64,000 bases of DNA from Fasciola hepatica (GCA_948099385.1 CANUEZ040000105.1:3467001-3531000); one strand, 5' to 3'; positions 30,311 to 43,655 are shown, numbered from the stretch's first letter. Program-made: numbers and translations. Notes: generated from the sequence alone by a model not told the origin.

Positions 30311-31900
30311 TAAGTCCGCAGCTAGGATCGCGGATCACACCTCCAGCCACCAAAAATGGTTTTCAGGTTGGGTGTCCAGCGCACGGTCAGCCCTACCCAC
30401 CAGCACCGGCTGCTGCAAATAAACACCATTTATACACCCGAAATGCTGCAAATATTCCACTATCTCCCCCTAGTTATCACCTATTGTTCATCGTACTCGT
30501 CTCCATCTCCGCCATCTTAACTTACCGCTTCTAAAGCTCGGCAAAATCTACTTTCCCTAGCACATAATTGTCGCGGGTTTAAAAGACCGTTTCCGTACTT
30601 GGCTTACCGTTCATGGTCATTTTTCCTGAGGATTCTCGCCAAACCACCGGATTGTCCCGTTAGCAAACGTAACTAGCCCCAAAGACAAAGCCTGCCTCAT
30701 TTTATCACAGTTATTAATATATTTGAAAAGGGTCACGCTTAGTGTTGCCATACACTTCCGTCCCACAATGTCCAAACAGTATATTTCACTGAGGAATTCC
30801 TGTCTACAGAGCATCCCAGCAGTCAACGATATTGAGACAGTTCGCTCTCTCTATCAGCCATTCTGTTCAACCACACGACTGTAGCATTGTAATATCCTCA
30901 ACAGGCAAACATTTACGCCCTCCCCACATATTCAAATCTGAGAGACATCTGCATCGCAGCGTTTTGATCTTTCGCCATCACATAATCCACCTTTGACGAA
31001 GAACATCAGCAGATAGTATTTCACCCGTCGGCTACTTCACCGCCCAACTTCGCAAAACGTATTTATCGGTTGTTTGGTGTTTTCCATATCCGGCATTCTA
31101 CCTTGGTAAGTCCTCTCAGACAGGTTTTATCCTTTCGTCTCTCTGGACATAATGTTCAGCCCTTAGATAAAGGTAATCATTACGCAAATACTCGCTCGTC
31201 ATTTAAATACTCATCTTTACAAGCCGTGTATCTGCAACTATCTTGGCTACGCATCACAAATTAAGTTGTCGCCCAGGTCCCATTTCTATTTCGGTGCATT
31301 ACATTCCACTGTTCTGAAAGTAAACAATATGCGCAACGATTACACGTCTACGTCCGGCTAATTCTTTCACCATCATCTAGGCAACCTCTATCTACAAATG
31401 AGTCCTTCACTGGGTATTTAAGTGACTCAGCCGATATTTGATCGCTGAACGTTACAAGGGTAATCTTCGAAATATTTTGCTTGTTCTGCGTCCGCGAATT
31501 CATTCCTTCCATCGTCTGATTTCCAATCCAAAGCCGTGTCATACTCCGCGGAGCGCTATAGCTGGCTCATGTCTCCCTTGGAAGTTTCTTTTTCCTCAAG
31601 GTGAACAAAACTTTCGTCAATTCTGTTTGATTCTCTCGTTGCATAGTTCCTCTTTTTGTAATATATCAGTAAGAGTCTACTCCCTCCGACCAGCTCGACC
31701 CTGACTTGTCCGGGTTGGTTACCGGACATTGAGTTCAAATTTGCCGGGCGCCGCCTTCAAGAGTAACTTAAATACTTTCTCCTGTACAATACTGAGTGCA
31801 CATACCTGAATCATCCTCTTGGAATTCGGACTCTACTTCCAATTGTACCATTTCATCTTGCTTTTTAGCATGCATAAGGTTATCCGGTAAAAACCTTCAC
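30311..31900. other. Unassigned decayed sequence
   Basis: No motif-bearing frame, no tandem repeat and no RNA gene seen on either strand. It may hold the lost 5' part of LINE-B4, but no endonuclease or ORF1 signature could be picked out. Confidence 0.4.
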
Positions 31901-31904
31901 CAAG

Positions 31905-32864
31905 TGCATTGATTTGGGAAGTGGCCTCAGGCCTCTACTTTTCCTCATGAAATTAAGCGACGTGTTCGCTGCAACTCACCGTGGCACTCAGTATCTACTC
32001 TCTGACGACACAAAAATGGTTCACGCGTTTGACCCACGCAACTCTTCAGCTACACTAGCTTATATCTCTGATGATTCAGCCTCCCGTGACCAATGGCGCC
32101 ACAAGTGATATAAGCAGTTCTTGGAGTCCAAAAGTTCACTGCTTACCCACAAATACACCACAGGCCCCGGATCTGTCTTGCTTAATGGCTATCCAACCCC
32201 CACTTATCTCTTTGTTGAGACCTTGGTCCGCATAAAATGCTTACCTTCAACTTCTCCGGAGAAGCATTTTATCAAACTGCCAAGGCAAGGCGGCTCACCT
32301 TACTGATATTTCGCTGCTTTAGGCTGAGGGACAGCCGCTTCACAGCACTTCGCTCTCAGGATAACGATCTTTTCGGATTTTGTCCTCTCATTGGCTCCAA
32401 CATGATAAAAACAACTTCCGCAGCAATCTAGAATGTCTAACACCTCTTCATCGAAGGCTCGTTTGGACTAAGCTCATCTCTGCCCTATAGTAAATAATGT
32501 TTCCAACTCAAACTCGAGCCCCTTCGGTTGGGCAGCCTGAAGCTCATTGCCATTCCGCTAAACATAAATTTGTGCGCAGGCAAGTTTCTCCATTACCACT
32601 CCTCGCTGTATTGAGCACAGTGTATACTTGCAGCGCAACGGCATTTCGTGTTCACCTGTACAGCCATCACACATCACCGACAGGTCCAATTTTCTCCGCA
32701 GCTATTAAAGTAAAATATGAAATAAATTTCCAGGTCACGTAAGTGATCTGTCCTGGCTTCTTATTTTCAAGCTAGCATTAGACGTATATCTCAGTAGTCC
32801 CAAAGCAACCAACCCAACAAGTGAACGCATCCCCATGGATCTTGCGTTTGAAATGGGCATTTAA
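31905..32864 (+). pseudogene. LINE-B copy 4 (B4), RT second half and C-terminus
   Basis: Plus strand. Begins at motif B/C: 'GSGLRPLLFLMKLSDVF' then 'YLLSDDTKMVHAFDPRNSS' (the FADD box reads LSDD), 'SRDQWRHK' and then, after frame changes, C-terminal segments up to a stop at about 32,864 whose last residues have the same aromatic-Glu-x-Gly pattern as B1 and B2. Upstream RT motifs are not recognisable. Non-functional. Confidence 0.72.
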
Positions 32865-33240
32865 CTAATAGGCTGCTGTGACACCTCAACCAACCCAATC
32901 ACCTCGTTCATGCTGGATCACGGTCCATCCGCTTTGCAGCCCTATTTCTAGAGGACTTTTTCGCTCTCGCTTTATCCAAAATTCAAGTAAAATACCATAT
33001 ATGGCTCTCATCATTTACGTATCAGCGAGCCCTATTATTACTCAACTAGTGATATTCCATCGGTTTCTTCCGTGACACCGTTTGTTCATTTCCCACGGAC
33101 AATTAACTACTTATAATAAATAATCTAAAGACTCAGTCAGATCTAGGTGTTTTTTGGTAACCTATACCAAGCTATCTGATTCGCTGTGATCAAGTCGCAC
33201 ACCAAAGCAATTTAAAAGCACTAAACAAACCCCTGACGCT
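32865..33240. other. Unassigned, probably LINE-B4 3' UTR
   Basis: No feature of its own. It follows the LINE-B4 stop and precedes LINE-C2, which appears to be inserted in it. Confidence 0.35.
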
Positions 33241-33470
33241 TCATCCATAATCAGCATGACTAGAAGTCTTGAAAACTTGAAGTGTCACACGAGTTGGAGG
33301 CTTTGAGGCCAACTGTCCAGGTTCTCGAGAAATATTTGATCGCCTGCCGGATTCATAAAGCTAAAACGAGAGTAAGGAGAAGCGGGGCTCCAGAGCGGCA
33401 ACGAAAACCAAATATACATAACTTTGAGCAGAGTCCCACTATGGAAAGTGCCTTAAGGGGAATGAGGGTG

Positions 33471-34194
33471 TACTTTCCATTTTGACCGAAAAAAATCCTC
33501 ATATGTCTTCCTTCATATACTTTCTAACAAATTTTCGGCTGCCTTCTCCAGCCTCAATCTTGCTGGCCGTGTCTAGTGGTCTACGGTTATTCGGCGCTTG
33601 ATGTGCTTACTTGTTTTTTTAATGGTCGCCCTTCCTTAACGAGGTAACCTCGCGGACAGCTGGAACGGAAGTGAATCTCACAAACTCGTTGAAGTTTTGT
33701 TTTATTACGGCTTGTTTTCACTTTATAGCTCGCTTTGACTGACGGTAGACGTTCATTCCGTTTTCGTTGAATTTTGGCTGCCTCGCTTAGGAAGTTATTC
33801 TTTGGGCCTGATTAGGCGTGGATAATTTATTCTATTTGTGTGAACTACAGAACAGGTACTTTCTATTCACTCTTTTCGATCAACTGGTCTCTTTCTATAG
33901 GATTCCGTCCTGCTTTTGTCCATCCTTTTGTTGGATAGTTACTGAGGCTTACCGTCAAAGGTATGTCCGTTAATCACTTACATTTTTACTTGCTAACAGT
34001 ATCGTGAAATTTGCAGGGCAATAGTATTATTGATTTGTGTCTTGCATTCATTCGGGCCACCCTTGCTTTGAGGCCCCAAGATGCTATACGTGAGCAGTAA
34101 AGCTTATTTTTCGGTAAATCTGGCGTTAAATCATTGATCACTCTCTACCCGGACCACGACTTGAGAGTTGTGGCCGCTGCAGAGGTTGCGACAT
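33471..34194 (+). mobile_element. Insert in LINE-C2 containing a LINE-B-like endonuclease end
   Basis: Present in C2, absent from C1 at the matching position. Its right part (about 34,014-34,185, plus) reads 'GNSIIDLCLAFIRA' and then, after a shift, 'LYPDHDLRVVA', matching the end of the LINE-B endonuclease ('GNSTLDLAFTI' and 'LFPGGDHRMVSC' in B2). No ORF2 downstream of it, so it is a small LINE-B piece. Confidence 0.55.
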
Positions 34195-34358
34195 TCATAA
34201 ACATGCAGTGGAATGAGAATGTAATAAAAAAACATCTATTTCACCTTTGAGTTTGTTTTTTATGGACAAGGAATTAAGGGGGAGACCGAGTTAGAGGCCT
34301 TAAGTTTTCTTGAAAATAGTTCTGTTCTGAGAGAGAACAATATCTTCGAGATGAGCTT

Positions 34359-34715
34359 TCAAAAGGGTAATGACCCTGTGGCTAAAAAGCCGACTTCTTC
34401 TAGAAGTACGCGCTCTCTGTTTAAAGACCATTCTGCTGTGACCCCGGAGAGAAAGGGTTGGACATAAAGTGGAAGGAGCAATCGTTTGACTCTATTCAAA
34501 GGATGAAACAAAGAGAACAGATCACCTCTCACGCGTTTTAGGTCAGGGGGACAGGGGTTAGGGAGTGAGAGGCAGACAGAGTAAAGTAGGCGGGACAGGA
34601 CCCACACTGCTCTGCAGGAAGCCCCATGAACCCTTTCTGAGACCTCACGATCTCGGACGAGACCAGGGTGCAGTACTTGAGCACCGTATCTCAGCAGCAC
34701 GGATGTGCGTACCAA
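34359..34715 (-). pseudogene. LINE-C2 RT, post-catalytic region
   Basis: About 119 codons, with 'VLLRYGAQVLHPGLVRDREV', 'VHGASCRAVWVLSRLLYSV' and 'CPPDLKRVRGDLFSLFHPL'. Closely similar to LINE-C1 1,212-1,673. Confidence 0.75.
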
Positions 34716-34836
34716 AACGTATGGGGAAGTCAGCCATAGAGTTGCCCGGAAAAGACCTTGGACTCACATTTAGGGCTCAAAAGACAGACTTGCTCGCAAG
34801 ATGGTGACAATCGAAGAAGGCCAGGTTTCAATCTAA

Positions 34837-35301
34837 TCAGGAACCAAGCACATTGTGTTGGCCAACCCTCGGCATTGTGGATGCTCCACCGATGAAGGAG
34901 GTGTGACCAGCCTCTCGACCGAAAAACATGTTCACGTGTTTGTCGTCATTAACTGGGAGATTCCAATCCTCAGACCATCTTTTCGTTCCATCCGCTGCAA
35001 TTTGCGGATTTAAGCGCTGGATATTCAGAGGGTTCCGTCGTCTGCACACGTGGTAATGTTCACAGGGGGGCTGTCGGAGGATCGCCTATGTATATCACCA
35101 ACAGAAGAGGACCCAAGGCCGATCCCGGTGGGACCCCGGTTGGTGCTGGGGCAGGATGAACCGAAACCTTCCCCACCTTAACCACTGAGGTACGGTATGT
35201 AAGGAAGGAAAGTAGAATGTCCATCGTGAAACCAGTAGCCTGGTATGTTTGCAGATTATAAAGAAAAGGGGAATGTGGGACCTTGTCGAAGGCCTCAGCA
35301 A
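34837..35301 (-). pseudogene. LINE-C2 RT, catalytic core remnant
   Basis: In shifting frames: 'HPAPAPTGVPPGSALGPLLL' (motif B), 'VNITTCADDGTL' (motif C, ADD kept), and 'SEDWNLPVNDDKHVNMF' (motif D). Frameshifts separate them. Confidence 0.75.
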
Positions 35302-35410
35302 AATTGATTATTACAGCGTGTGAGTGCTGGCCATCATCTTAGGCTTTTGTCAGACTGCCCACAGTAGTAAGCGTGTTGGTGACGCGTGAGAAAATGTGCA
35401 GTGAAATTAG

Positions 35411-37280
35411 AAAAAGGAGGTGCCCACTCCCTCGAGGTTGGGGCTTAAAGGATCCCTCAACCAGTTGGCTGGAGACAATGAAGGATACGGCAGCGAACCA
35501 AGAACAGTGGAGATTGTGTTGTCACTTTCTGTCAAACGGAAAGGGCTGATCGATGTGAGTTTTATAGTTAGACTGTGCACCCCTTGTGATGGCTACCAAG
35601 GCACTTTTTCCTTTTTCGTCTCGCTTAGGTCCATTCTCCGTCCATGTTGTGCATTCATAATAATGACAAAAACAGTTTATTTCGGATTACCCCAAAGCAC
35701 GCAGCGATGCAAGATCAAACGGTGCAGTTAAAAGCTAAAGCAGAGTTTAAGGAGGATTTTACAAGTATGCGCACGCGACTGAATATAAGAGAAAGCATTT
35801 AGTCACTTATTGTGGCAGAGTCCGGTAAGTTTAAACTCAATGTTAAGTGGCCGAACCGGCCGAATTCATGCGCAGTGGATTGGGAAAAATAATGATACAC
35901 ACAAATCCTACGGAGGGAAGACTGTCATACTGAAGAACCAGACTGGATTGAAGGATGCCTTGTTACCGTGAAAAAGGAAAAGTTCCAAAGGAGGCTTTAT
36001 CAAACAATAGCGCTTTGCAATTTATGAGAGGGGTTAGAAAATAAAACAAGACAATAAAAGGAGGTGGTATTACGGATATAGAACAAGAAAAGTCTGTTGA
36101 GGATTACAGTCGTAACCTTCAGTAACGGTGTATCGGTTGAGATCTTTATATAACAAACATACAACACACCTGGATTGGGGTTCCCAAAGTGATATTGGAA
36201 GAAGTGACCGGAAAACAACATGTAAACCTTGAGCGGATTGTGTGCTTTCAGAAGAAAGAAATGTAGTGCATCAGCACAAAAATGGAGCCTGCAGCATAGT
36301 GAAAAAGGCAGTGGTCAATGGAAATGACCTTACTGTTTACCGCTGTGCGATGATGATAACAACGCATGACCTACCGGGAAGAAACCCATTTTGATAATGG
36401 GAGAGGGTCCTTTTTGCATGTAGATGAGAAAGAGCAGCACTATTGGGAGGTAGCTGGAAAATTTTTCTGGTGATGCAAGCCAGACTTGCGGGTCTGCATC
36501 TGTAAGCTAGATGTCTACTACCCCTCAGCTAGATGGATGAGGTGACAGCTTTTTCCAGATGCCGGACAAAACTCCATCGTCAACATCACTGAAAAACAAG
36601 TGCTTTGGAAGCTGCTAATCTGTCCGCTGTCCCCTTTAGAATGTGTAGGTGGATTACGTTAGGGCTCACGGAGCCATATTGGTTGAGCCGACGGAAACCT
36701 TGTGCCGCCGAACAAATAGAGATAATGATTTTGCTGACGGTAAGGACCAAAGATAGCAGGATGCGTGGTGGGGCGTGATGATATTGGTATGGAGCTGAAA
36801 AATGCACGAAGGTTCGAGCTGAAGGCTCCGGCCACTTAGCTGGGGGAAGTATTTGGGATTCAACACGATCTCTGAGGGCAAGCGGTGTCGAAGTTGTGCC
36901 ACTTAGACGATGCAAGTACCGAAAGAAAAGTGCCTCACTGGTCCGAGCTCTACCAAGTACGGATCGTTGGACCTGAATTTAGATAGAACCTAATCTTGTC
37001 TTTGCATTTGTTACCAGTGTAAGTCATTTCTCGCAAATCAAGCAACGCGTAGCCGCTTAAAGCGAAGTACAAAACCAGAACAAGATTGATTCGTAGTTTC
37101 TGCGGCACTAAATTGACATTCACAAAGAGTACAATTATATACAAAACCACGGGTATGCGGCCAAACAGACTTCACATTAAACCCAAAGGTTCAAAGCCCT
37201 GTGGCATAAGCACGACCGTCAGAAACGGTTCAAGGCCAAATTCAAATATCTCACATGGATAGACAAACGTGAAAAGGTGT
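35411..37280. other. Unassigned decayed sequence
   Basis: No catalytic motif, tandem repeat or RNA gene found. Base use and lack of frames resemble the long LINE-B 3' UTRs, but no block could be matched. Confidence 0.4.
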
Positions 37281-38050
37281 GGTATATGAGCAAGCTTTTC
37301 AAGTTTATGCTAAATATAGTCAAATTCACAAAGTACGTAGAACATTTGGAAGGATTTTCAGTATTTGTTTTTTACAACCGGTAATCCTGGAGTTTTCTGC
37401 ATCGCCGGCAAGACCTATGGCTTTTAGTCTAGCGAAGAGACGAGAGCTTTCGTCGAGAATGCGCTTGATGGGACGGGGGATGGGTCTTTCATCGGGCTGT
37501 GGGAGACAGGTGCTGGGGCGAATAGACAAAGTGTGAAGAAGATTGACTCTCTGGAATTTCCTGCCATTTTATCAGCAAAGTTGTCTGAGTCAGCTGAGTT
37601 TAGTTGGGAGCGGAGAAATGCACTGACCTGGTCAAAACCAGTCCATTCGGAAGATCTGCAAATTTCGACTTCTGAGGAGAGAAGAGACCAGTTTACGATT
37701 TGTTCCGACCCAATGGGGATGTGATCAGTTTCACCGAGGGGTGGCAATTAGTGCTCCGCATCTATTTCAAACCAATCATTAGTGATCAGCAGACCTAGCA
37801 GGAATGGGGCGTGTCTTGTACGATATCTGGTCGGGTATTTAACGTTTTGTACCCATGAATTCTTGAGTACGAGACCTAAGGGGGGGTTACCAAAGGTGAC
37901 GTCAGGGGCGTCAGCTCTGTCTCACTCGAGACCGAGTGAGTTGAACTCACTAGCTACTAACTAACGGTTGAAGTCCGTGTAGCTTTTCAGGGAGCCCGAT
38001 AAGTCTATGAGACCTGGACTATCGGTGGAAAAGCATGCGCCAGGTCGATG
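37281..38050 (-). mobile_element. CR1/Jockey-like LINE fragment: endonuclease end and linker
   Basis: Minus strand. Near 37,850-37,720 'LLGLLITNDWFEIDAEH' is followed by 'PPLGETDHIPI', the DL...TN / LGxSDH ending of an APE-type endonuclease (TDH here). Then 'ESIFFTLCLFAPAPVSHS' and, after a frame change, 'RPIKRILDESSRLFARLKAI' to about 37,326, the basic linker before an RT. No RT follows, so the 3' part was lost. Family not assigned; the linker differs from A1 and B1. Confidence 0.68.
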
Positions 38051-39779
38051 GGCTAGATCGAACAGTAGGGTGACTTCCACGAGCATCCATTTGGGCCGTG
38101 CATCCGATGAGAGCCTGGACTGTTAATCCCCACATACTGACCGTCTTTTGCGTTAGACCTTTATCCCATGACCCACTTGGGAACCCCCCCTATCCGTGGG
38201 CATATACTTACATACTGCATTTGCATTGGCCCGGAATCTGGTACTGTCTTGTACTGACTGCCAGTCCCATGGCCGATGCTAGTTATTCGATTTTCCATCC
38301 CAGTAATATTTCATTATCGCGTTAGACTTCGTCCTAGGTTCCTTGTATTACTGCTCTGCCAGTCGTAATTCCGTAATCACCTCCGATGAAACAATGAAAC
38401 TGTTTATATCCCTGCAAAATTGCAACGAACCCAACTGCTCCAAAACACTGCTAATATACAGAGAACCTTTGAGAAAATACCTTTCTTCACTGATCGATGC
38501 CGAGGGATTCGGATATTCGCATAGTTCTTACTTGCCTTGCCTCCTCTTGGAGATATTCGATGTTCACCTTGAATTTTAGTAAATCTTGGTTGCTTTTCTG
38601 CACAAAATGTATACTTCACCTTCGCCGAAGCGTGCTATGTTATTCTTATCTTAAAGTTTGCACAGTGTTGTGTACAAGCAGCTGGGTTGCAGTGTACAAT
38701 CACATTTGGCCCATCACCAAATACAAGGCTGGGCTGGGAGCCTTGTCTTCGCCGTTCTTCCTTGCCTGTATGGGCTTTCCTGGGATCGAGTACCGGGAGC
38801 GGGGCGAGAACGGGGAATTGTGTCTCACCTACCAGGCGATATTCCTAGGGCCTGGTATCAGGAACCGAGAGCATAAAGTGTATGTAGCATAGTTTTCTTC
38901 CGGCTAATCAGACACACTGTGACGGCAACAAGTCTGGGGGTAACCACGTTCTCTCAACTTTCTTTCCTTTGCACGACTGTTCTTTGCCTTCTTCCACTAA
39001 CGTTCACTCAAAGCCATTCCACGGTGGCAACCACATCATGGTCTGAGTTAGCTTCAGGAACAATCCGTAGTTGCAGCTAACGGCTGAAGGCTATCGGGCT
39101 TGCTTCTTCCCCCCACTTCCAAACTGTTTCGCTCAGTACTGCGAAGTCCCTCTTGATCTGCGGCGCCCAGGCCGTGGCTGCTTCGGGCCCTGGAGGAAAA
39201 TGTCCAACCCTAGCAGTTTCTAGCACCTTGTGTTTAAGTATAAGAATACGGCGGTCGGGTGGGCTGGCAGCAATAAACTGCTCGGGACAATAGGTAGTTC
39301 CCCATCACGTTGTGCTTCTAAGGCTCTCGCAGAACGTCCCTCCCCCGGAAAAAATGCTTTGTCTGACCTCGTATTCCATTCCTTTCTTATTCGTCATCAT
39401 ACAAATTCCGTTAACCTCAACAGGCGCCCGATTTCAAGGGATGTTTCCAGCATACCCCAAACAGGCTTCAGGGTAACTACCTATTCCCACTTCTCCCCAT
39501 TTTCTCCACTGGTAGATACTTGTTCAATCATACTTTAGACCTCGTTTCCTGGTCCCACGGTATCTTAGTCTTTGTCCTCACTGGGCCCCTCTTTTCCTTA
39601 GCCAACAATCAACTCAACTGTTTTTCATTTTTGCCATGTCTTCAGCCAGAAATATCCCCCCTTGAACTTCATCATCATCCAGGTACTCTAAAAAACCACC
39701 ACACTGCCTCCGCTAGTTAGTGCTCCATAGATCTGTCCGCTGCTGTCAGTCGACAAGATTATTTAACAGAGTTCTCTGC
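38051..39779. other. Unassigned decayed sequence
   Basis: Only short frames without motifs on either strand. Nothing supported as gene or RNA. Confidence 0.4.
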
Positions 39780-40264
39780 CCGATACTTAATAAAACAACA
39801 ACTCCCAGCCGGGACATCCTCCAGGCTGCCACACTCCTGATCTCTTTTAAACCATGGTGGTCCTGGGTGGCCATCAGTCGACTGGGTGGTACCCCCGGAT
39901 AACCGGACGGATTTAGCTATTCAGTAGATCAGGCTGACCTTAAATCCACCTTTGATAGCCACGGTTTGTGCCCATATTCAGGCCGGCCGAAGCTTCTTGG
40001 GGTATCCTTTTTCGTCACCCACTGTAGACACAGTCCAATTGCCCGGTTTACAGTCCATCGTGGTGGATGCACCGGACTACGCGGCGGATTACTTGCACTA
40101 AACAACATCCTACTCGGCCTCAACAACTACTTACGTACTCCATCCGAAAAGTCCAGTTCATTATGCATTGCAGTGCTGGAACCAGTGAACAGAATCCAGC
40201 CCTCGCTGTTGCATTCTCAGCCTACTCCCTCATTTCATCAGCAAAAGCCATCTTAGCTTCCTAG
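39780..40264 (+). pseudogene. LINE endonuclease N-terminal fragment
   Basis: Plus strand. Frames contain 'LQAATLLISFKPWWSWVAIS' in the position of the P-D-V-V-A-V-T-E-T-W motif, then 'GGCTGLRGGLLALNNILLGL' and 'SSSLCIAVLEPVNR', the order of the first half of an APE-type LINE endonuclease. The catalytic TETW is lost and a frameshift follows. The GDFN half is absent. Family unclear. Confidence 0.5.
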
Positions 40265-41355
40265 TGTCCACCACCTCAATCATTTCTCATCTGATATCAG
40301 TAGCAACCAAGACGCTTATGAAATAAAATACCAAACTCCTGCAGTCAATGCAAACTTGACTGTTTATTCTTCCATCATGTATACAGAAAATCTTGTTTTC
40401 GCACCGGTCTAATTTCCGTTGTCGATTCTCTCCTGGGGCTGCCCGAACAGCTGATGTTTTCTTTTCTTCTCATTAGTTCTGCATCTTTGCTTAGCCTCAT
40501 TTTCTGGATCTGTCCATAATAGATAGTTTCTTCGACGACACTTTAAAGTTCCTCCCAAAGCTTCCATTCAGCAATCAAGCCCTTCCAATGCGCACTGCTT
40601 TCCTGGTGAAGATTTGCCTTCGTGTCCACCTCTTTGTAAAAGTCCATATCGCTCTGGAACTCACCTACACAAAACAGTTTATTCATATCATGGTATCTGA
40701 CTCACTTGTTTTGTATCGCAGGCTTCTTCCACAGTTATTTATTCGGAGTTGGAAATAATCTTTCCTTTATGCTGCTGGCATCCCTGATTGCGCTATGGTA
40801 ACCCTAAGATCGTTTATTCTCCAGCCGCATCTTGTAGTAACCCCTTCTGTTTCTCGACACTGATCCCTCAGGCGTTCGGTCGGTGCATCCTCGTGTCTCT
40901 TTCTACACCGTTCGAATCTTTTTGGGTCTCCCCTTCACCCACGATACCTCTCTGCCTTCACACCAATCGATGGCACGCGAAATTCTGTAGATAAAAGTGG
41001 TTTATTCTCGACCAACGGATCCGTCGCAGTCAAGTTTTGGCATCGTATGGGGCCCATAGTGCTTTAGTCTTGCCCCTTATCCCTGTTCATGCTGTTATGT
41101 CCGCCACCAGCAGCTTCACTTTATCTAGTACACGTTGTGCCTTCAGAATTACTTGCTATCGCTTTTATCGGCACTTCCACGTTCTGCTGTTTACCCAAGG
41201 CGTCTCTTTCCTCAGTTCGAAGCTGGTTTGCAATTGCCAAGTTGCCCACCCTCAATTCAGTTCACTCAAAAAAAGCCCACCTTCATTGCTCCATTACTAT
41301 AACTGTGCGAAACCCACATTTCAAAGTTTGTAAACGCCTCACACTGCTGTGTATT
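40265..41355 (+). other. Probable LINE-B 3' UTR
   Basis: No frames of note. It leads on the plus strand into a LINE-B 3'-terminal block and tail at 41,360-41,445, so it is most likely 3' UTR, possibly of B4, split by later insertions. Confidence 0.4.
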
Positions 41356-41359
41356 GCTG

Positions 41360-41445
41360 TATGCCGTAATCACGCCTTGCGCACACCTCTTGACCACAGT
41401 CAGGAAATGTACCATTATCACTATCAGTATTATTATCACCAATTA
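41360..41445 (+). mobile_element. LINE-B 3' terminus (B4-type)
   Basis: The block AATCACGCCTTGCGCACACC, then a segment around ACCACAGTCAGGAAATGTACCATT, and a degenerate ATT/ATC run at 41,411-41,445. Matches the ends of B1, B2 and B3. Confidence 0.62.
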
Positions 41446-43655
41446 TATAAATGACGGCTAAAGGATTATAGAACGATACCACAGAGAGGGACGTCGAAGG
41501 GTTGGTATGATTAAGAAACGGACAGCAACAACAGACGCACAGACGCATGAATATATTTATGGTAGCAGCAAGTTTTGTCACGGGGAATGGGCATGATTAC
41601 GGATGGGACCGGCTGCTATTCAGGAGCAGATCTCATGGAGTGCAGGTAGAGGGTGGAGCGCCCAAAAGAGGGGACCATTTATAAAAGCCATCAGTCTGCA
41701 CCGAGAAAGGACGGTGACAGCTAGAAGTGGAGAATGTCCTCCAGTAAGTTCATAAAAGGGGCATAAAGTATTCACCGGGGGTCAAAAGACGAATAATAAT
41801 AGTACCCTTAACAGCATGTCCAAGGATAAACCAATCAACACAAGACAGTACGAATATGTTGGTTGCAGCAGCCATGCGTGCAAAAAACAGTGACTTTGCA
41901 AATCTTGAACGGTGCTGGTGGATGGGACTGCCCGTGGGCTGGCCACACGGCCCAGAAGCCACTTCTGTTTTCAAGTAGTGCAATCTGTCAATTTAGTTGA
42001 GCCCGTAGGTCGCTGCAGACGTGCTGCAAGCCTGGCGTGCGTCGGCCAAGGCGGCGGATCTGACCGCGCCGCGTAGCCCTGGGAAAAGCTAAAGCAAACA
42101 CTATCAATTTTCGCAAGTGGAGGATAGCACAGCCGGTGGAAGGTATGTTCCCTGACTTTGTCGAATTTGCGAAAAGTCCTACAGGTCAAGGCCAATGGAC
42201 AAAACAACTGGTCGGCCGGCACGTAACTGATAAGTATCGAAAAGCAATGGCCCGAACAGTGGAGGGTGTGGAACACAGAGCGCTGGAAATCCCTAGAAAG
42301 TGGTGCTCATATGGTTAGAGAGCTGGGAGGAGAAAGACAAGAGGAGATACGCCAGCTAAAACAAATGGGGTAAGGACGAGATCGGGTTAAGCAGGTAAAT
42401 GGACACTGCTGAGGCTGGTAGCGTTTACCGCGGTAAAGAGCAGATACGATGCAGGAAACCTACAAGAGGCAACACACGATGGCTACTAGTCATAAAAATG
42501 CCACTTGAAGAGCAAAAGCCTTATGTGATTTAAAACCATGGGAGTAATGCGAACTGAGAGGAAAATGTGCGAGATGATGCCGCACCATGGGCAAGCTGTT
42601 CAAACGCTTGGGCTGAAGTCCCATCTCAAGTGTGAAATGGAACTTGAGAGAAATCAGGCTGCGCAGGCTATTGCAGATATTGGCATTGGTGGGAGTTCCC
42701 GAAGAAGAAGGCAGAGAAGTGGTGGAATATGCACGCTCTATGCTGGGGGGTCGACGATGGCCCTAGAACAGTGCAAACGACCGGCTTTAGTCACATGCAG
42801 CTGTAAAACAATAGGCTTGACGCATACGCAAACGATTTACCGTTGGTTTGCCAGGTTGCGCACCGGACCCGCAAAGGGTGAGAACCATCAAAAATGCACT
42901 TCGTGAAAGGTATGGTGAATGCTGGTCATGGAAGAGTGACCTATTTGGGAGACGAGAACACAGCAGGAAGAAAGACGAACCCTTCAGATCTTCAAACGTT
43001 TGTTTAATAACATCGGAGGCTACAAGCGCAGACCTTTCAGTGGGGTGATAGTGGGGAAAAGCAGACATGCAGGAGAAGTTTGTCTCAAAGGAGATAAATC
43101 AACGGTCGTTTATGTGCAGCTACTTAACAGGAGTAAAGATGAACGGGGTAATTTCCGGGGGCTTAATGCTGATTTTATTGACCAAATAGGAGCCCTGTTT
43201 TGAATTTTTAGTATGAGCTTTGATGTACTCACTTGGAAGAGCGATGGTATTAGGAAACGCCAGGTAGCCGAGAAGCGTCATCACGGGATAAAAGCCAGGG
43301 GCCCAGAACACTTCTTTTGCGTTACACCGGGCCTCCATTTTCCCTAAGTTATGTTTGGTTTTTATGTTTATAAGGCTTATAACGGTCTGTGAGTTAGCTA
43401 GAAAGGCTTGTAAAAAAAATACCCAAAACTTTCTTCGTAACTTCAAATTCTCGAAAAGTTCAACTTACTGGCCCATAATATTTCCTCCTTCGTCACATTA
43501 TCTCCCAAACCATTTATGGAAGCTCCAAAGGTCCTCCGTAAACATGCCAAGGTCCCGGATGCGAATCAGGCAAATCGTACTGTCAGGCTCAGATAAACCA
43601 GGAACACTCAACCTCAGTCTGCACTTAGTCCATGCTCAGTAGCTCCCGTTGATGT
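41446..43655. other. Unassigned decayed sequence
   Basis: No supported gene. Two minus-strand stretches (about 41,530-41,580 and 41,800-41,880) resemble each other, the second next to a short ATT run, and may be further LINE 3' ends. A plus-strand frame at 42,538-42,906 is open for 122 codons but holds no motif. Confidence 0.35.

Larger units (their letters stand above)
33241..35410 (-). mobile_element. LINE-C copy 2 (C2), 5'-truncated, carrying an insert
   Basis: On the minus strand: RT second half (35,301-34,837), post-RT region (34,715-34,359), then the 3' UTR, interrupted at 34,194-33,471 by about 720 bp absent from LINE-C1, then the remaining 3' UTR (33,470-33,250). The two UTR blocks match LINE-C1 at 1,155-1,310 and 655-1,155. 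5' limit estimated. Confidence 0.75.

Noticed and set aside
42538..42906. Plus-strand frame of 122 codons with an Arg-rich patch
   Set aside because: Considered as a LINE ORF1 remnant; no conserved motif was found, so it was left unassigned.
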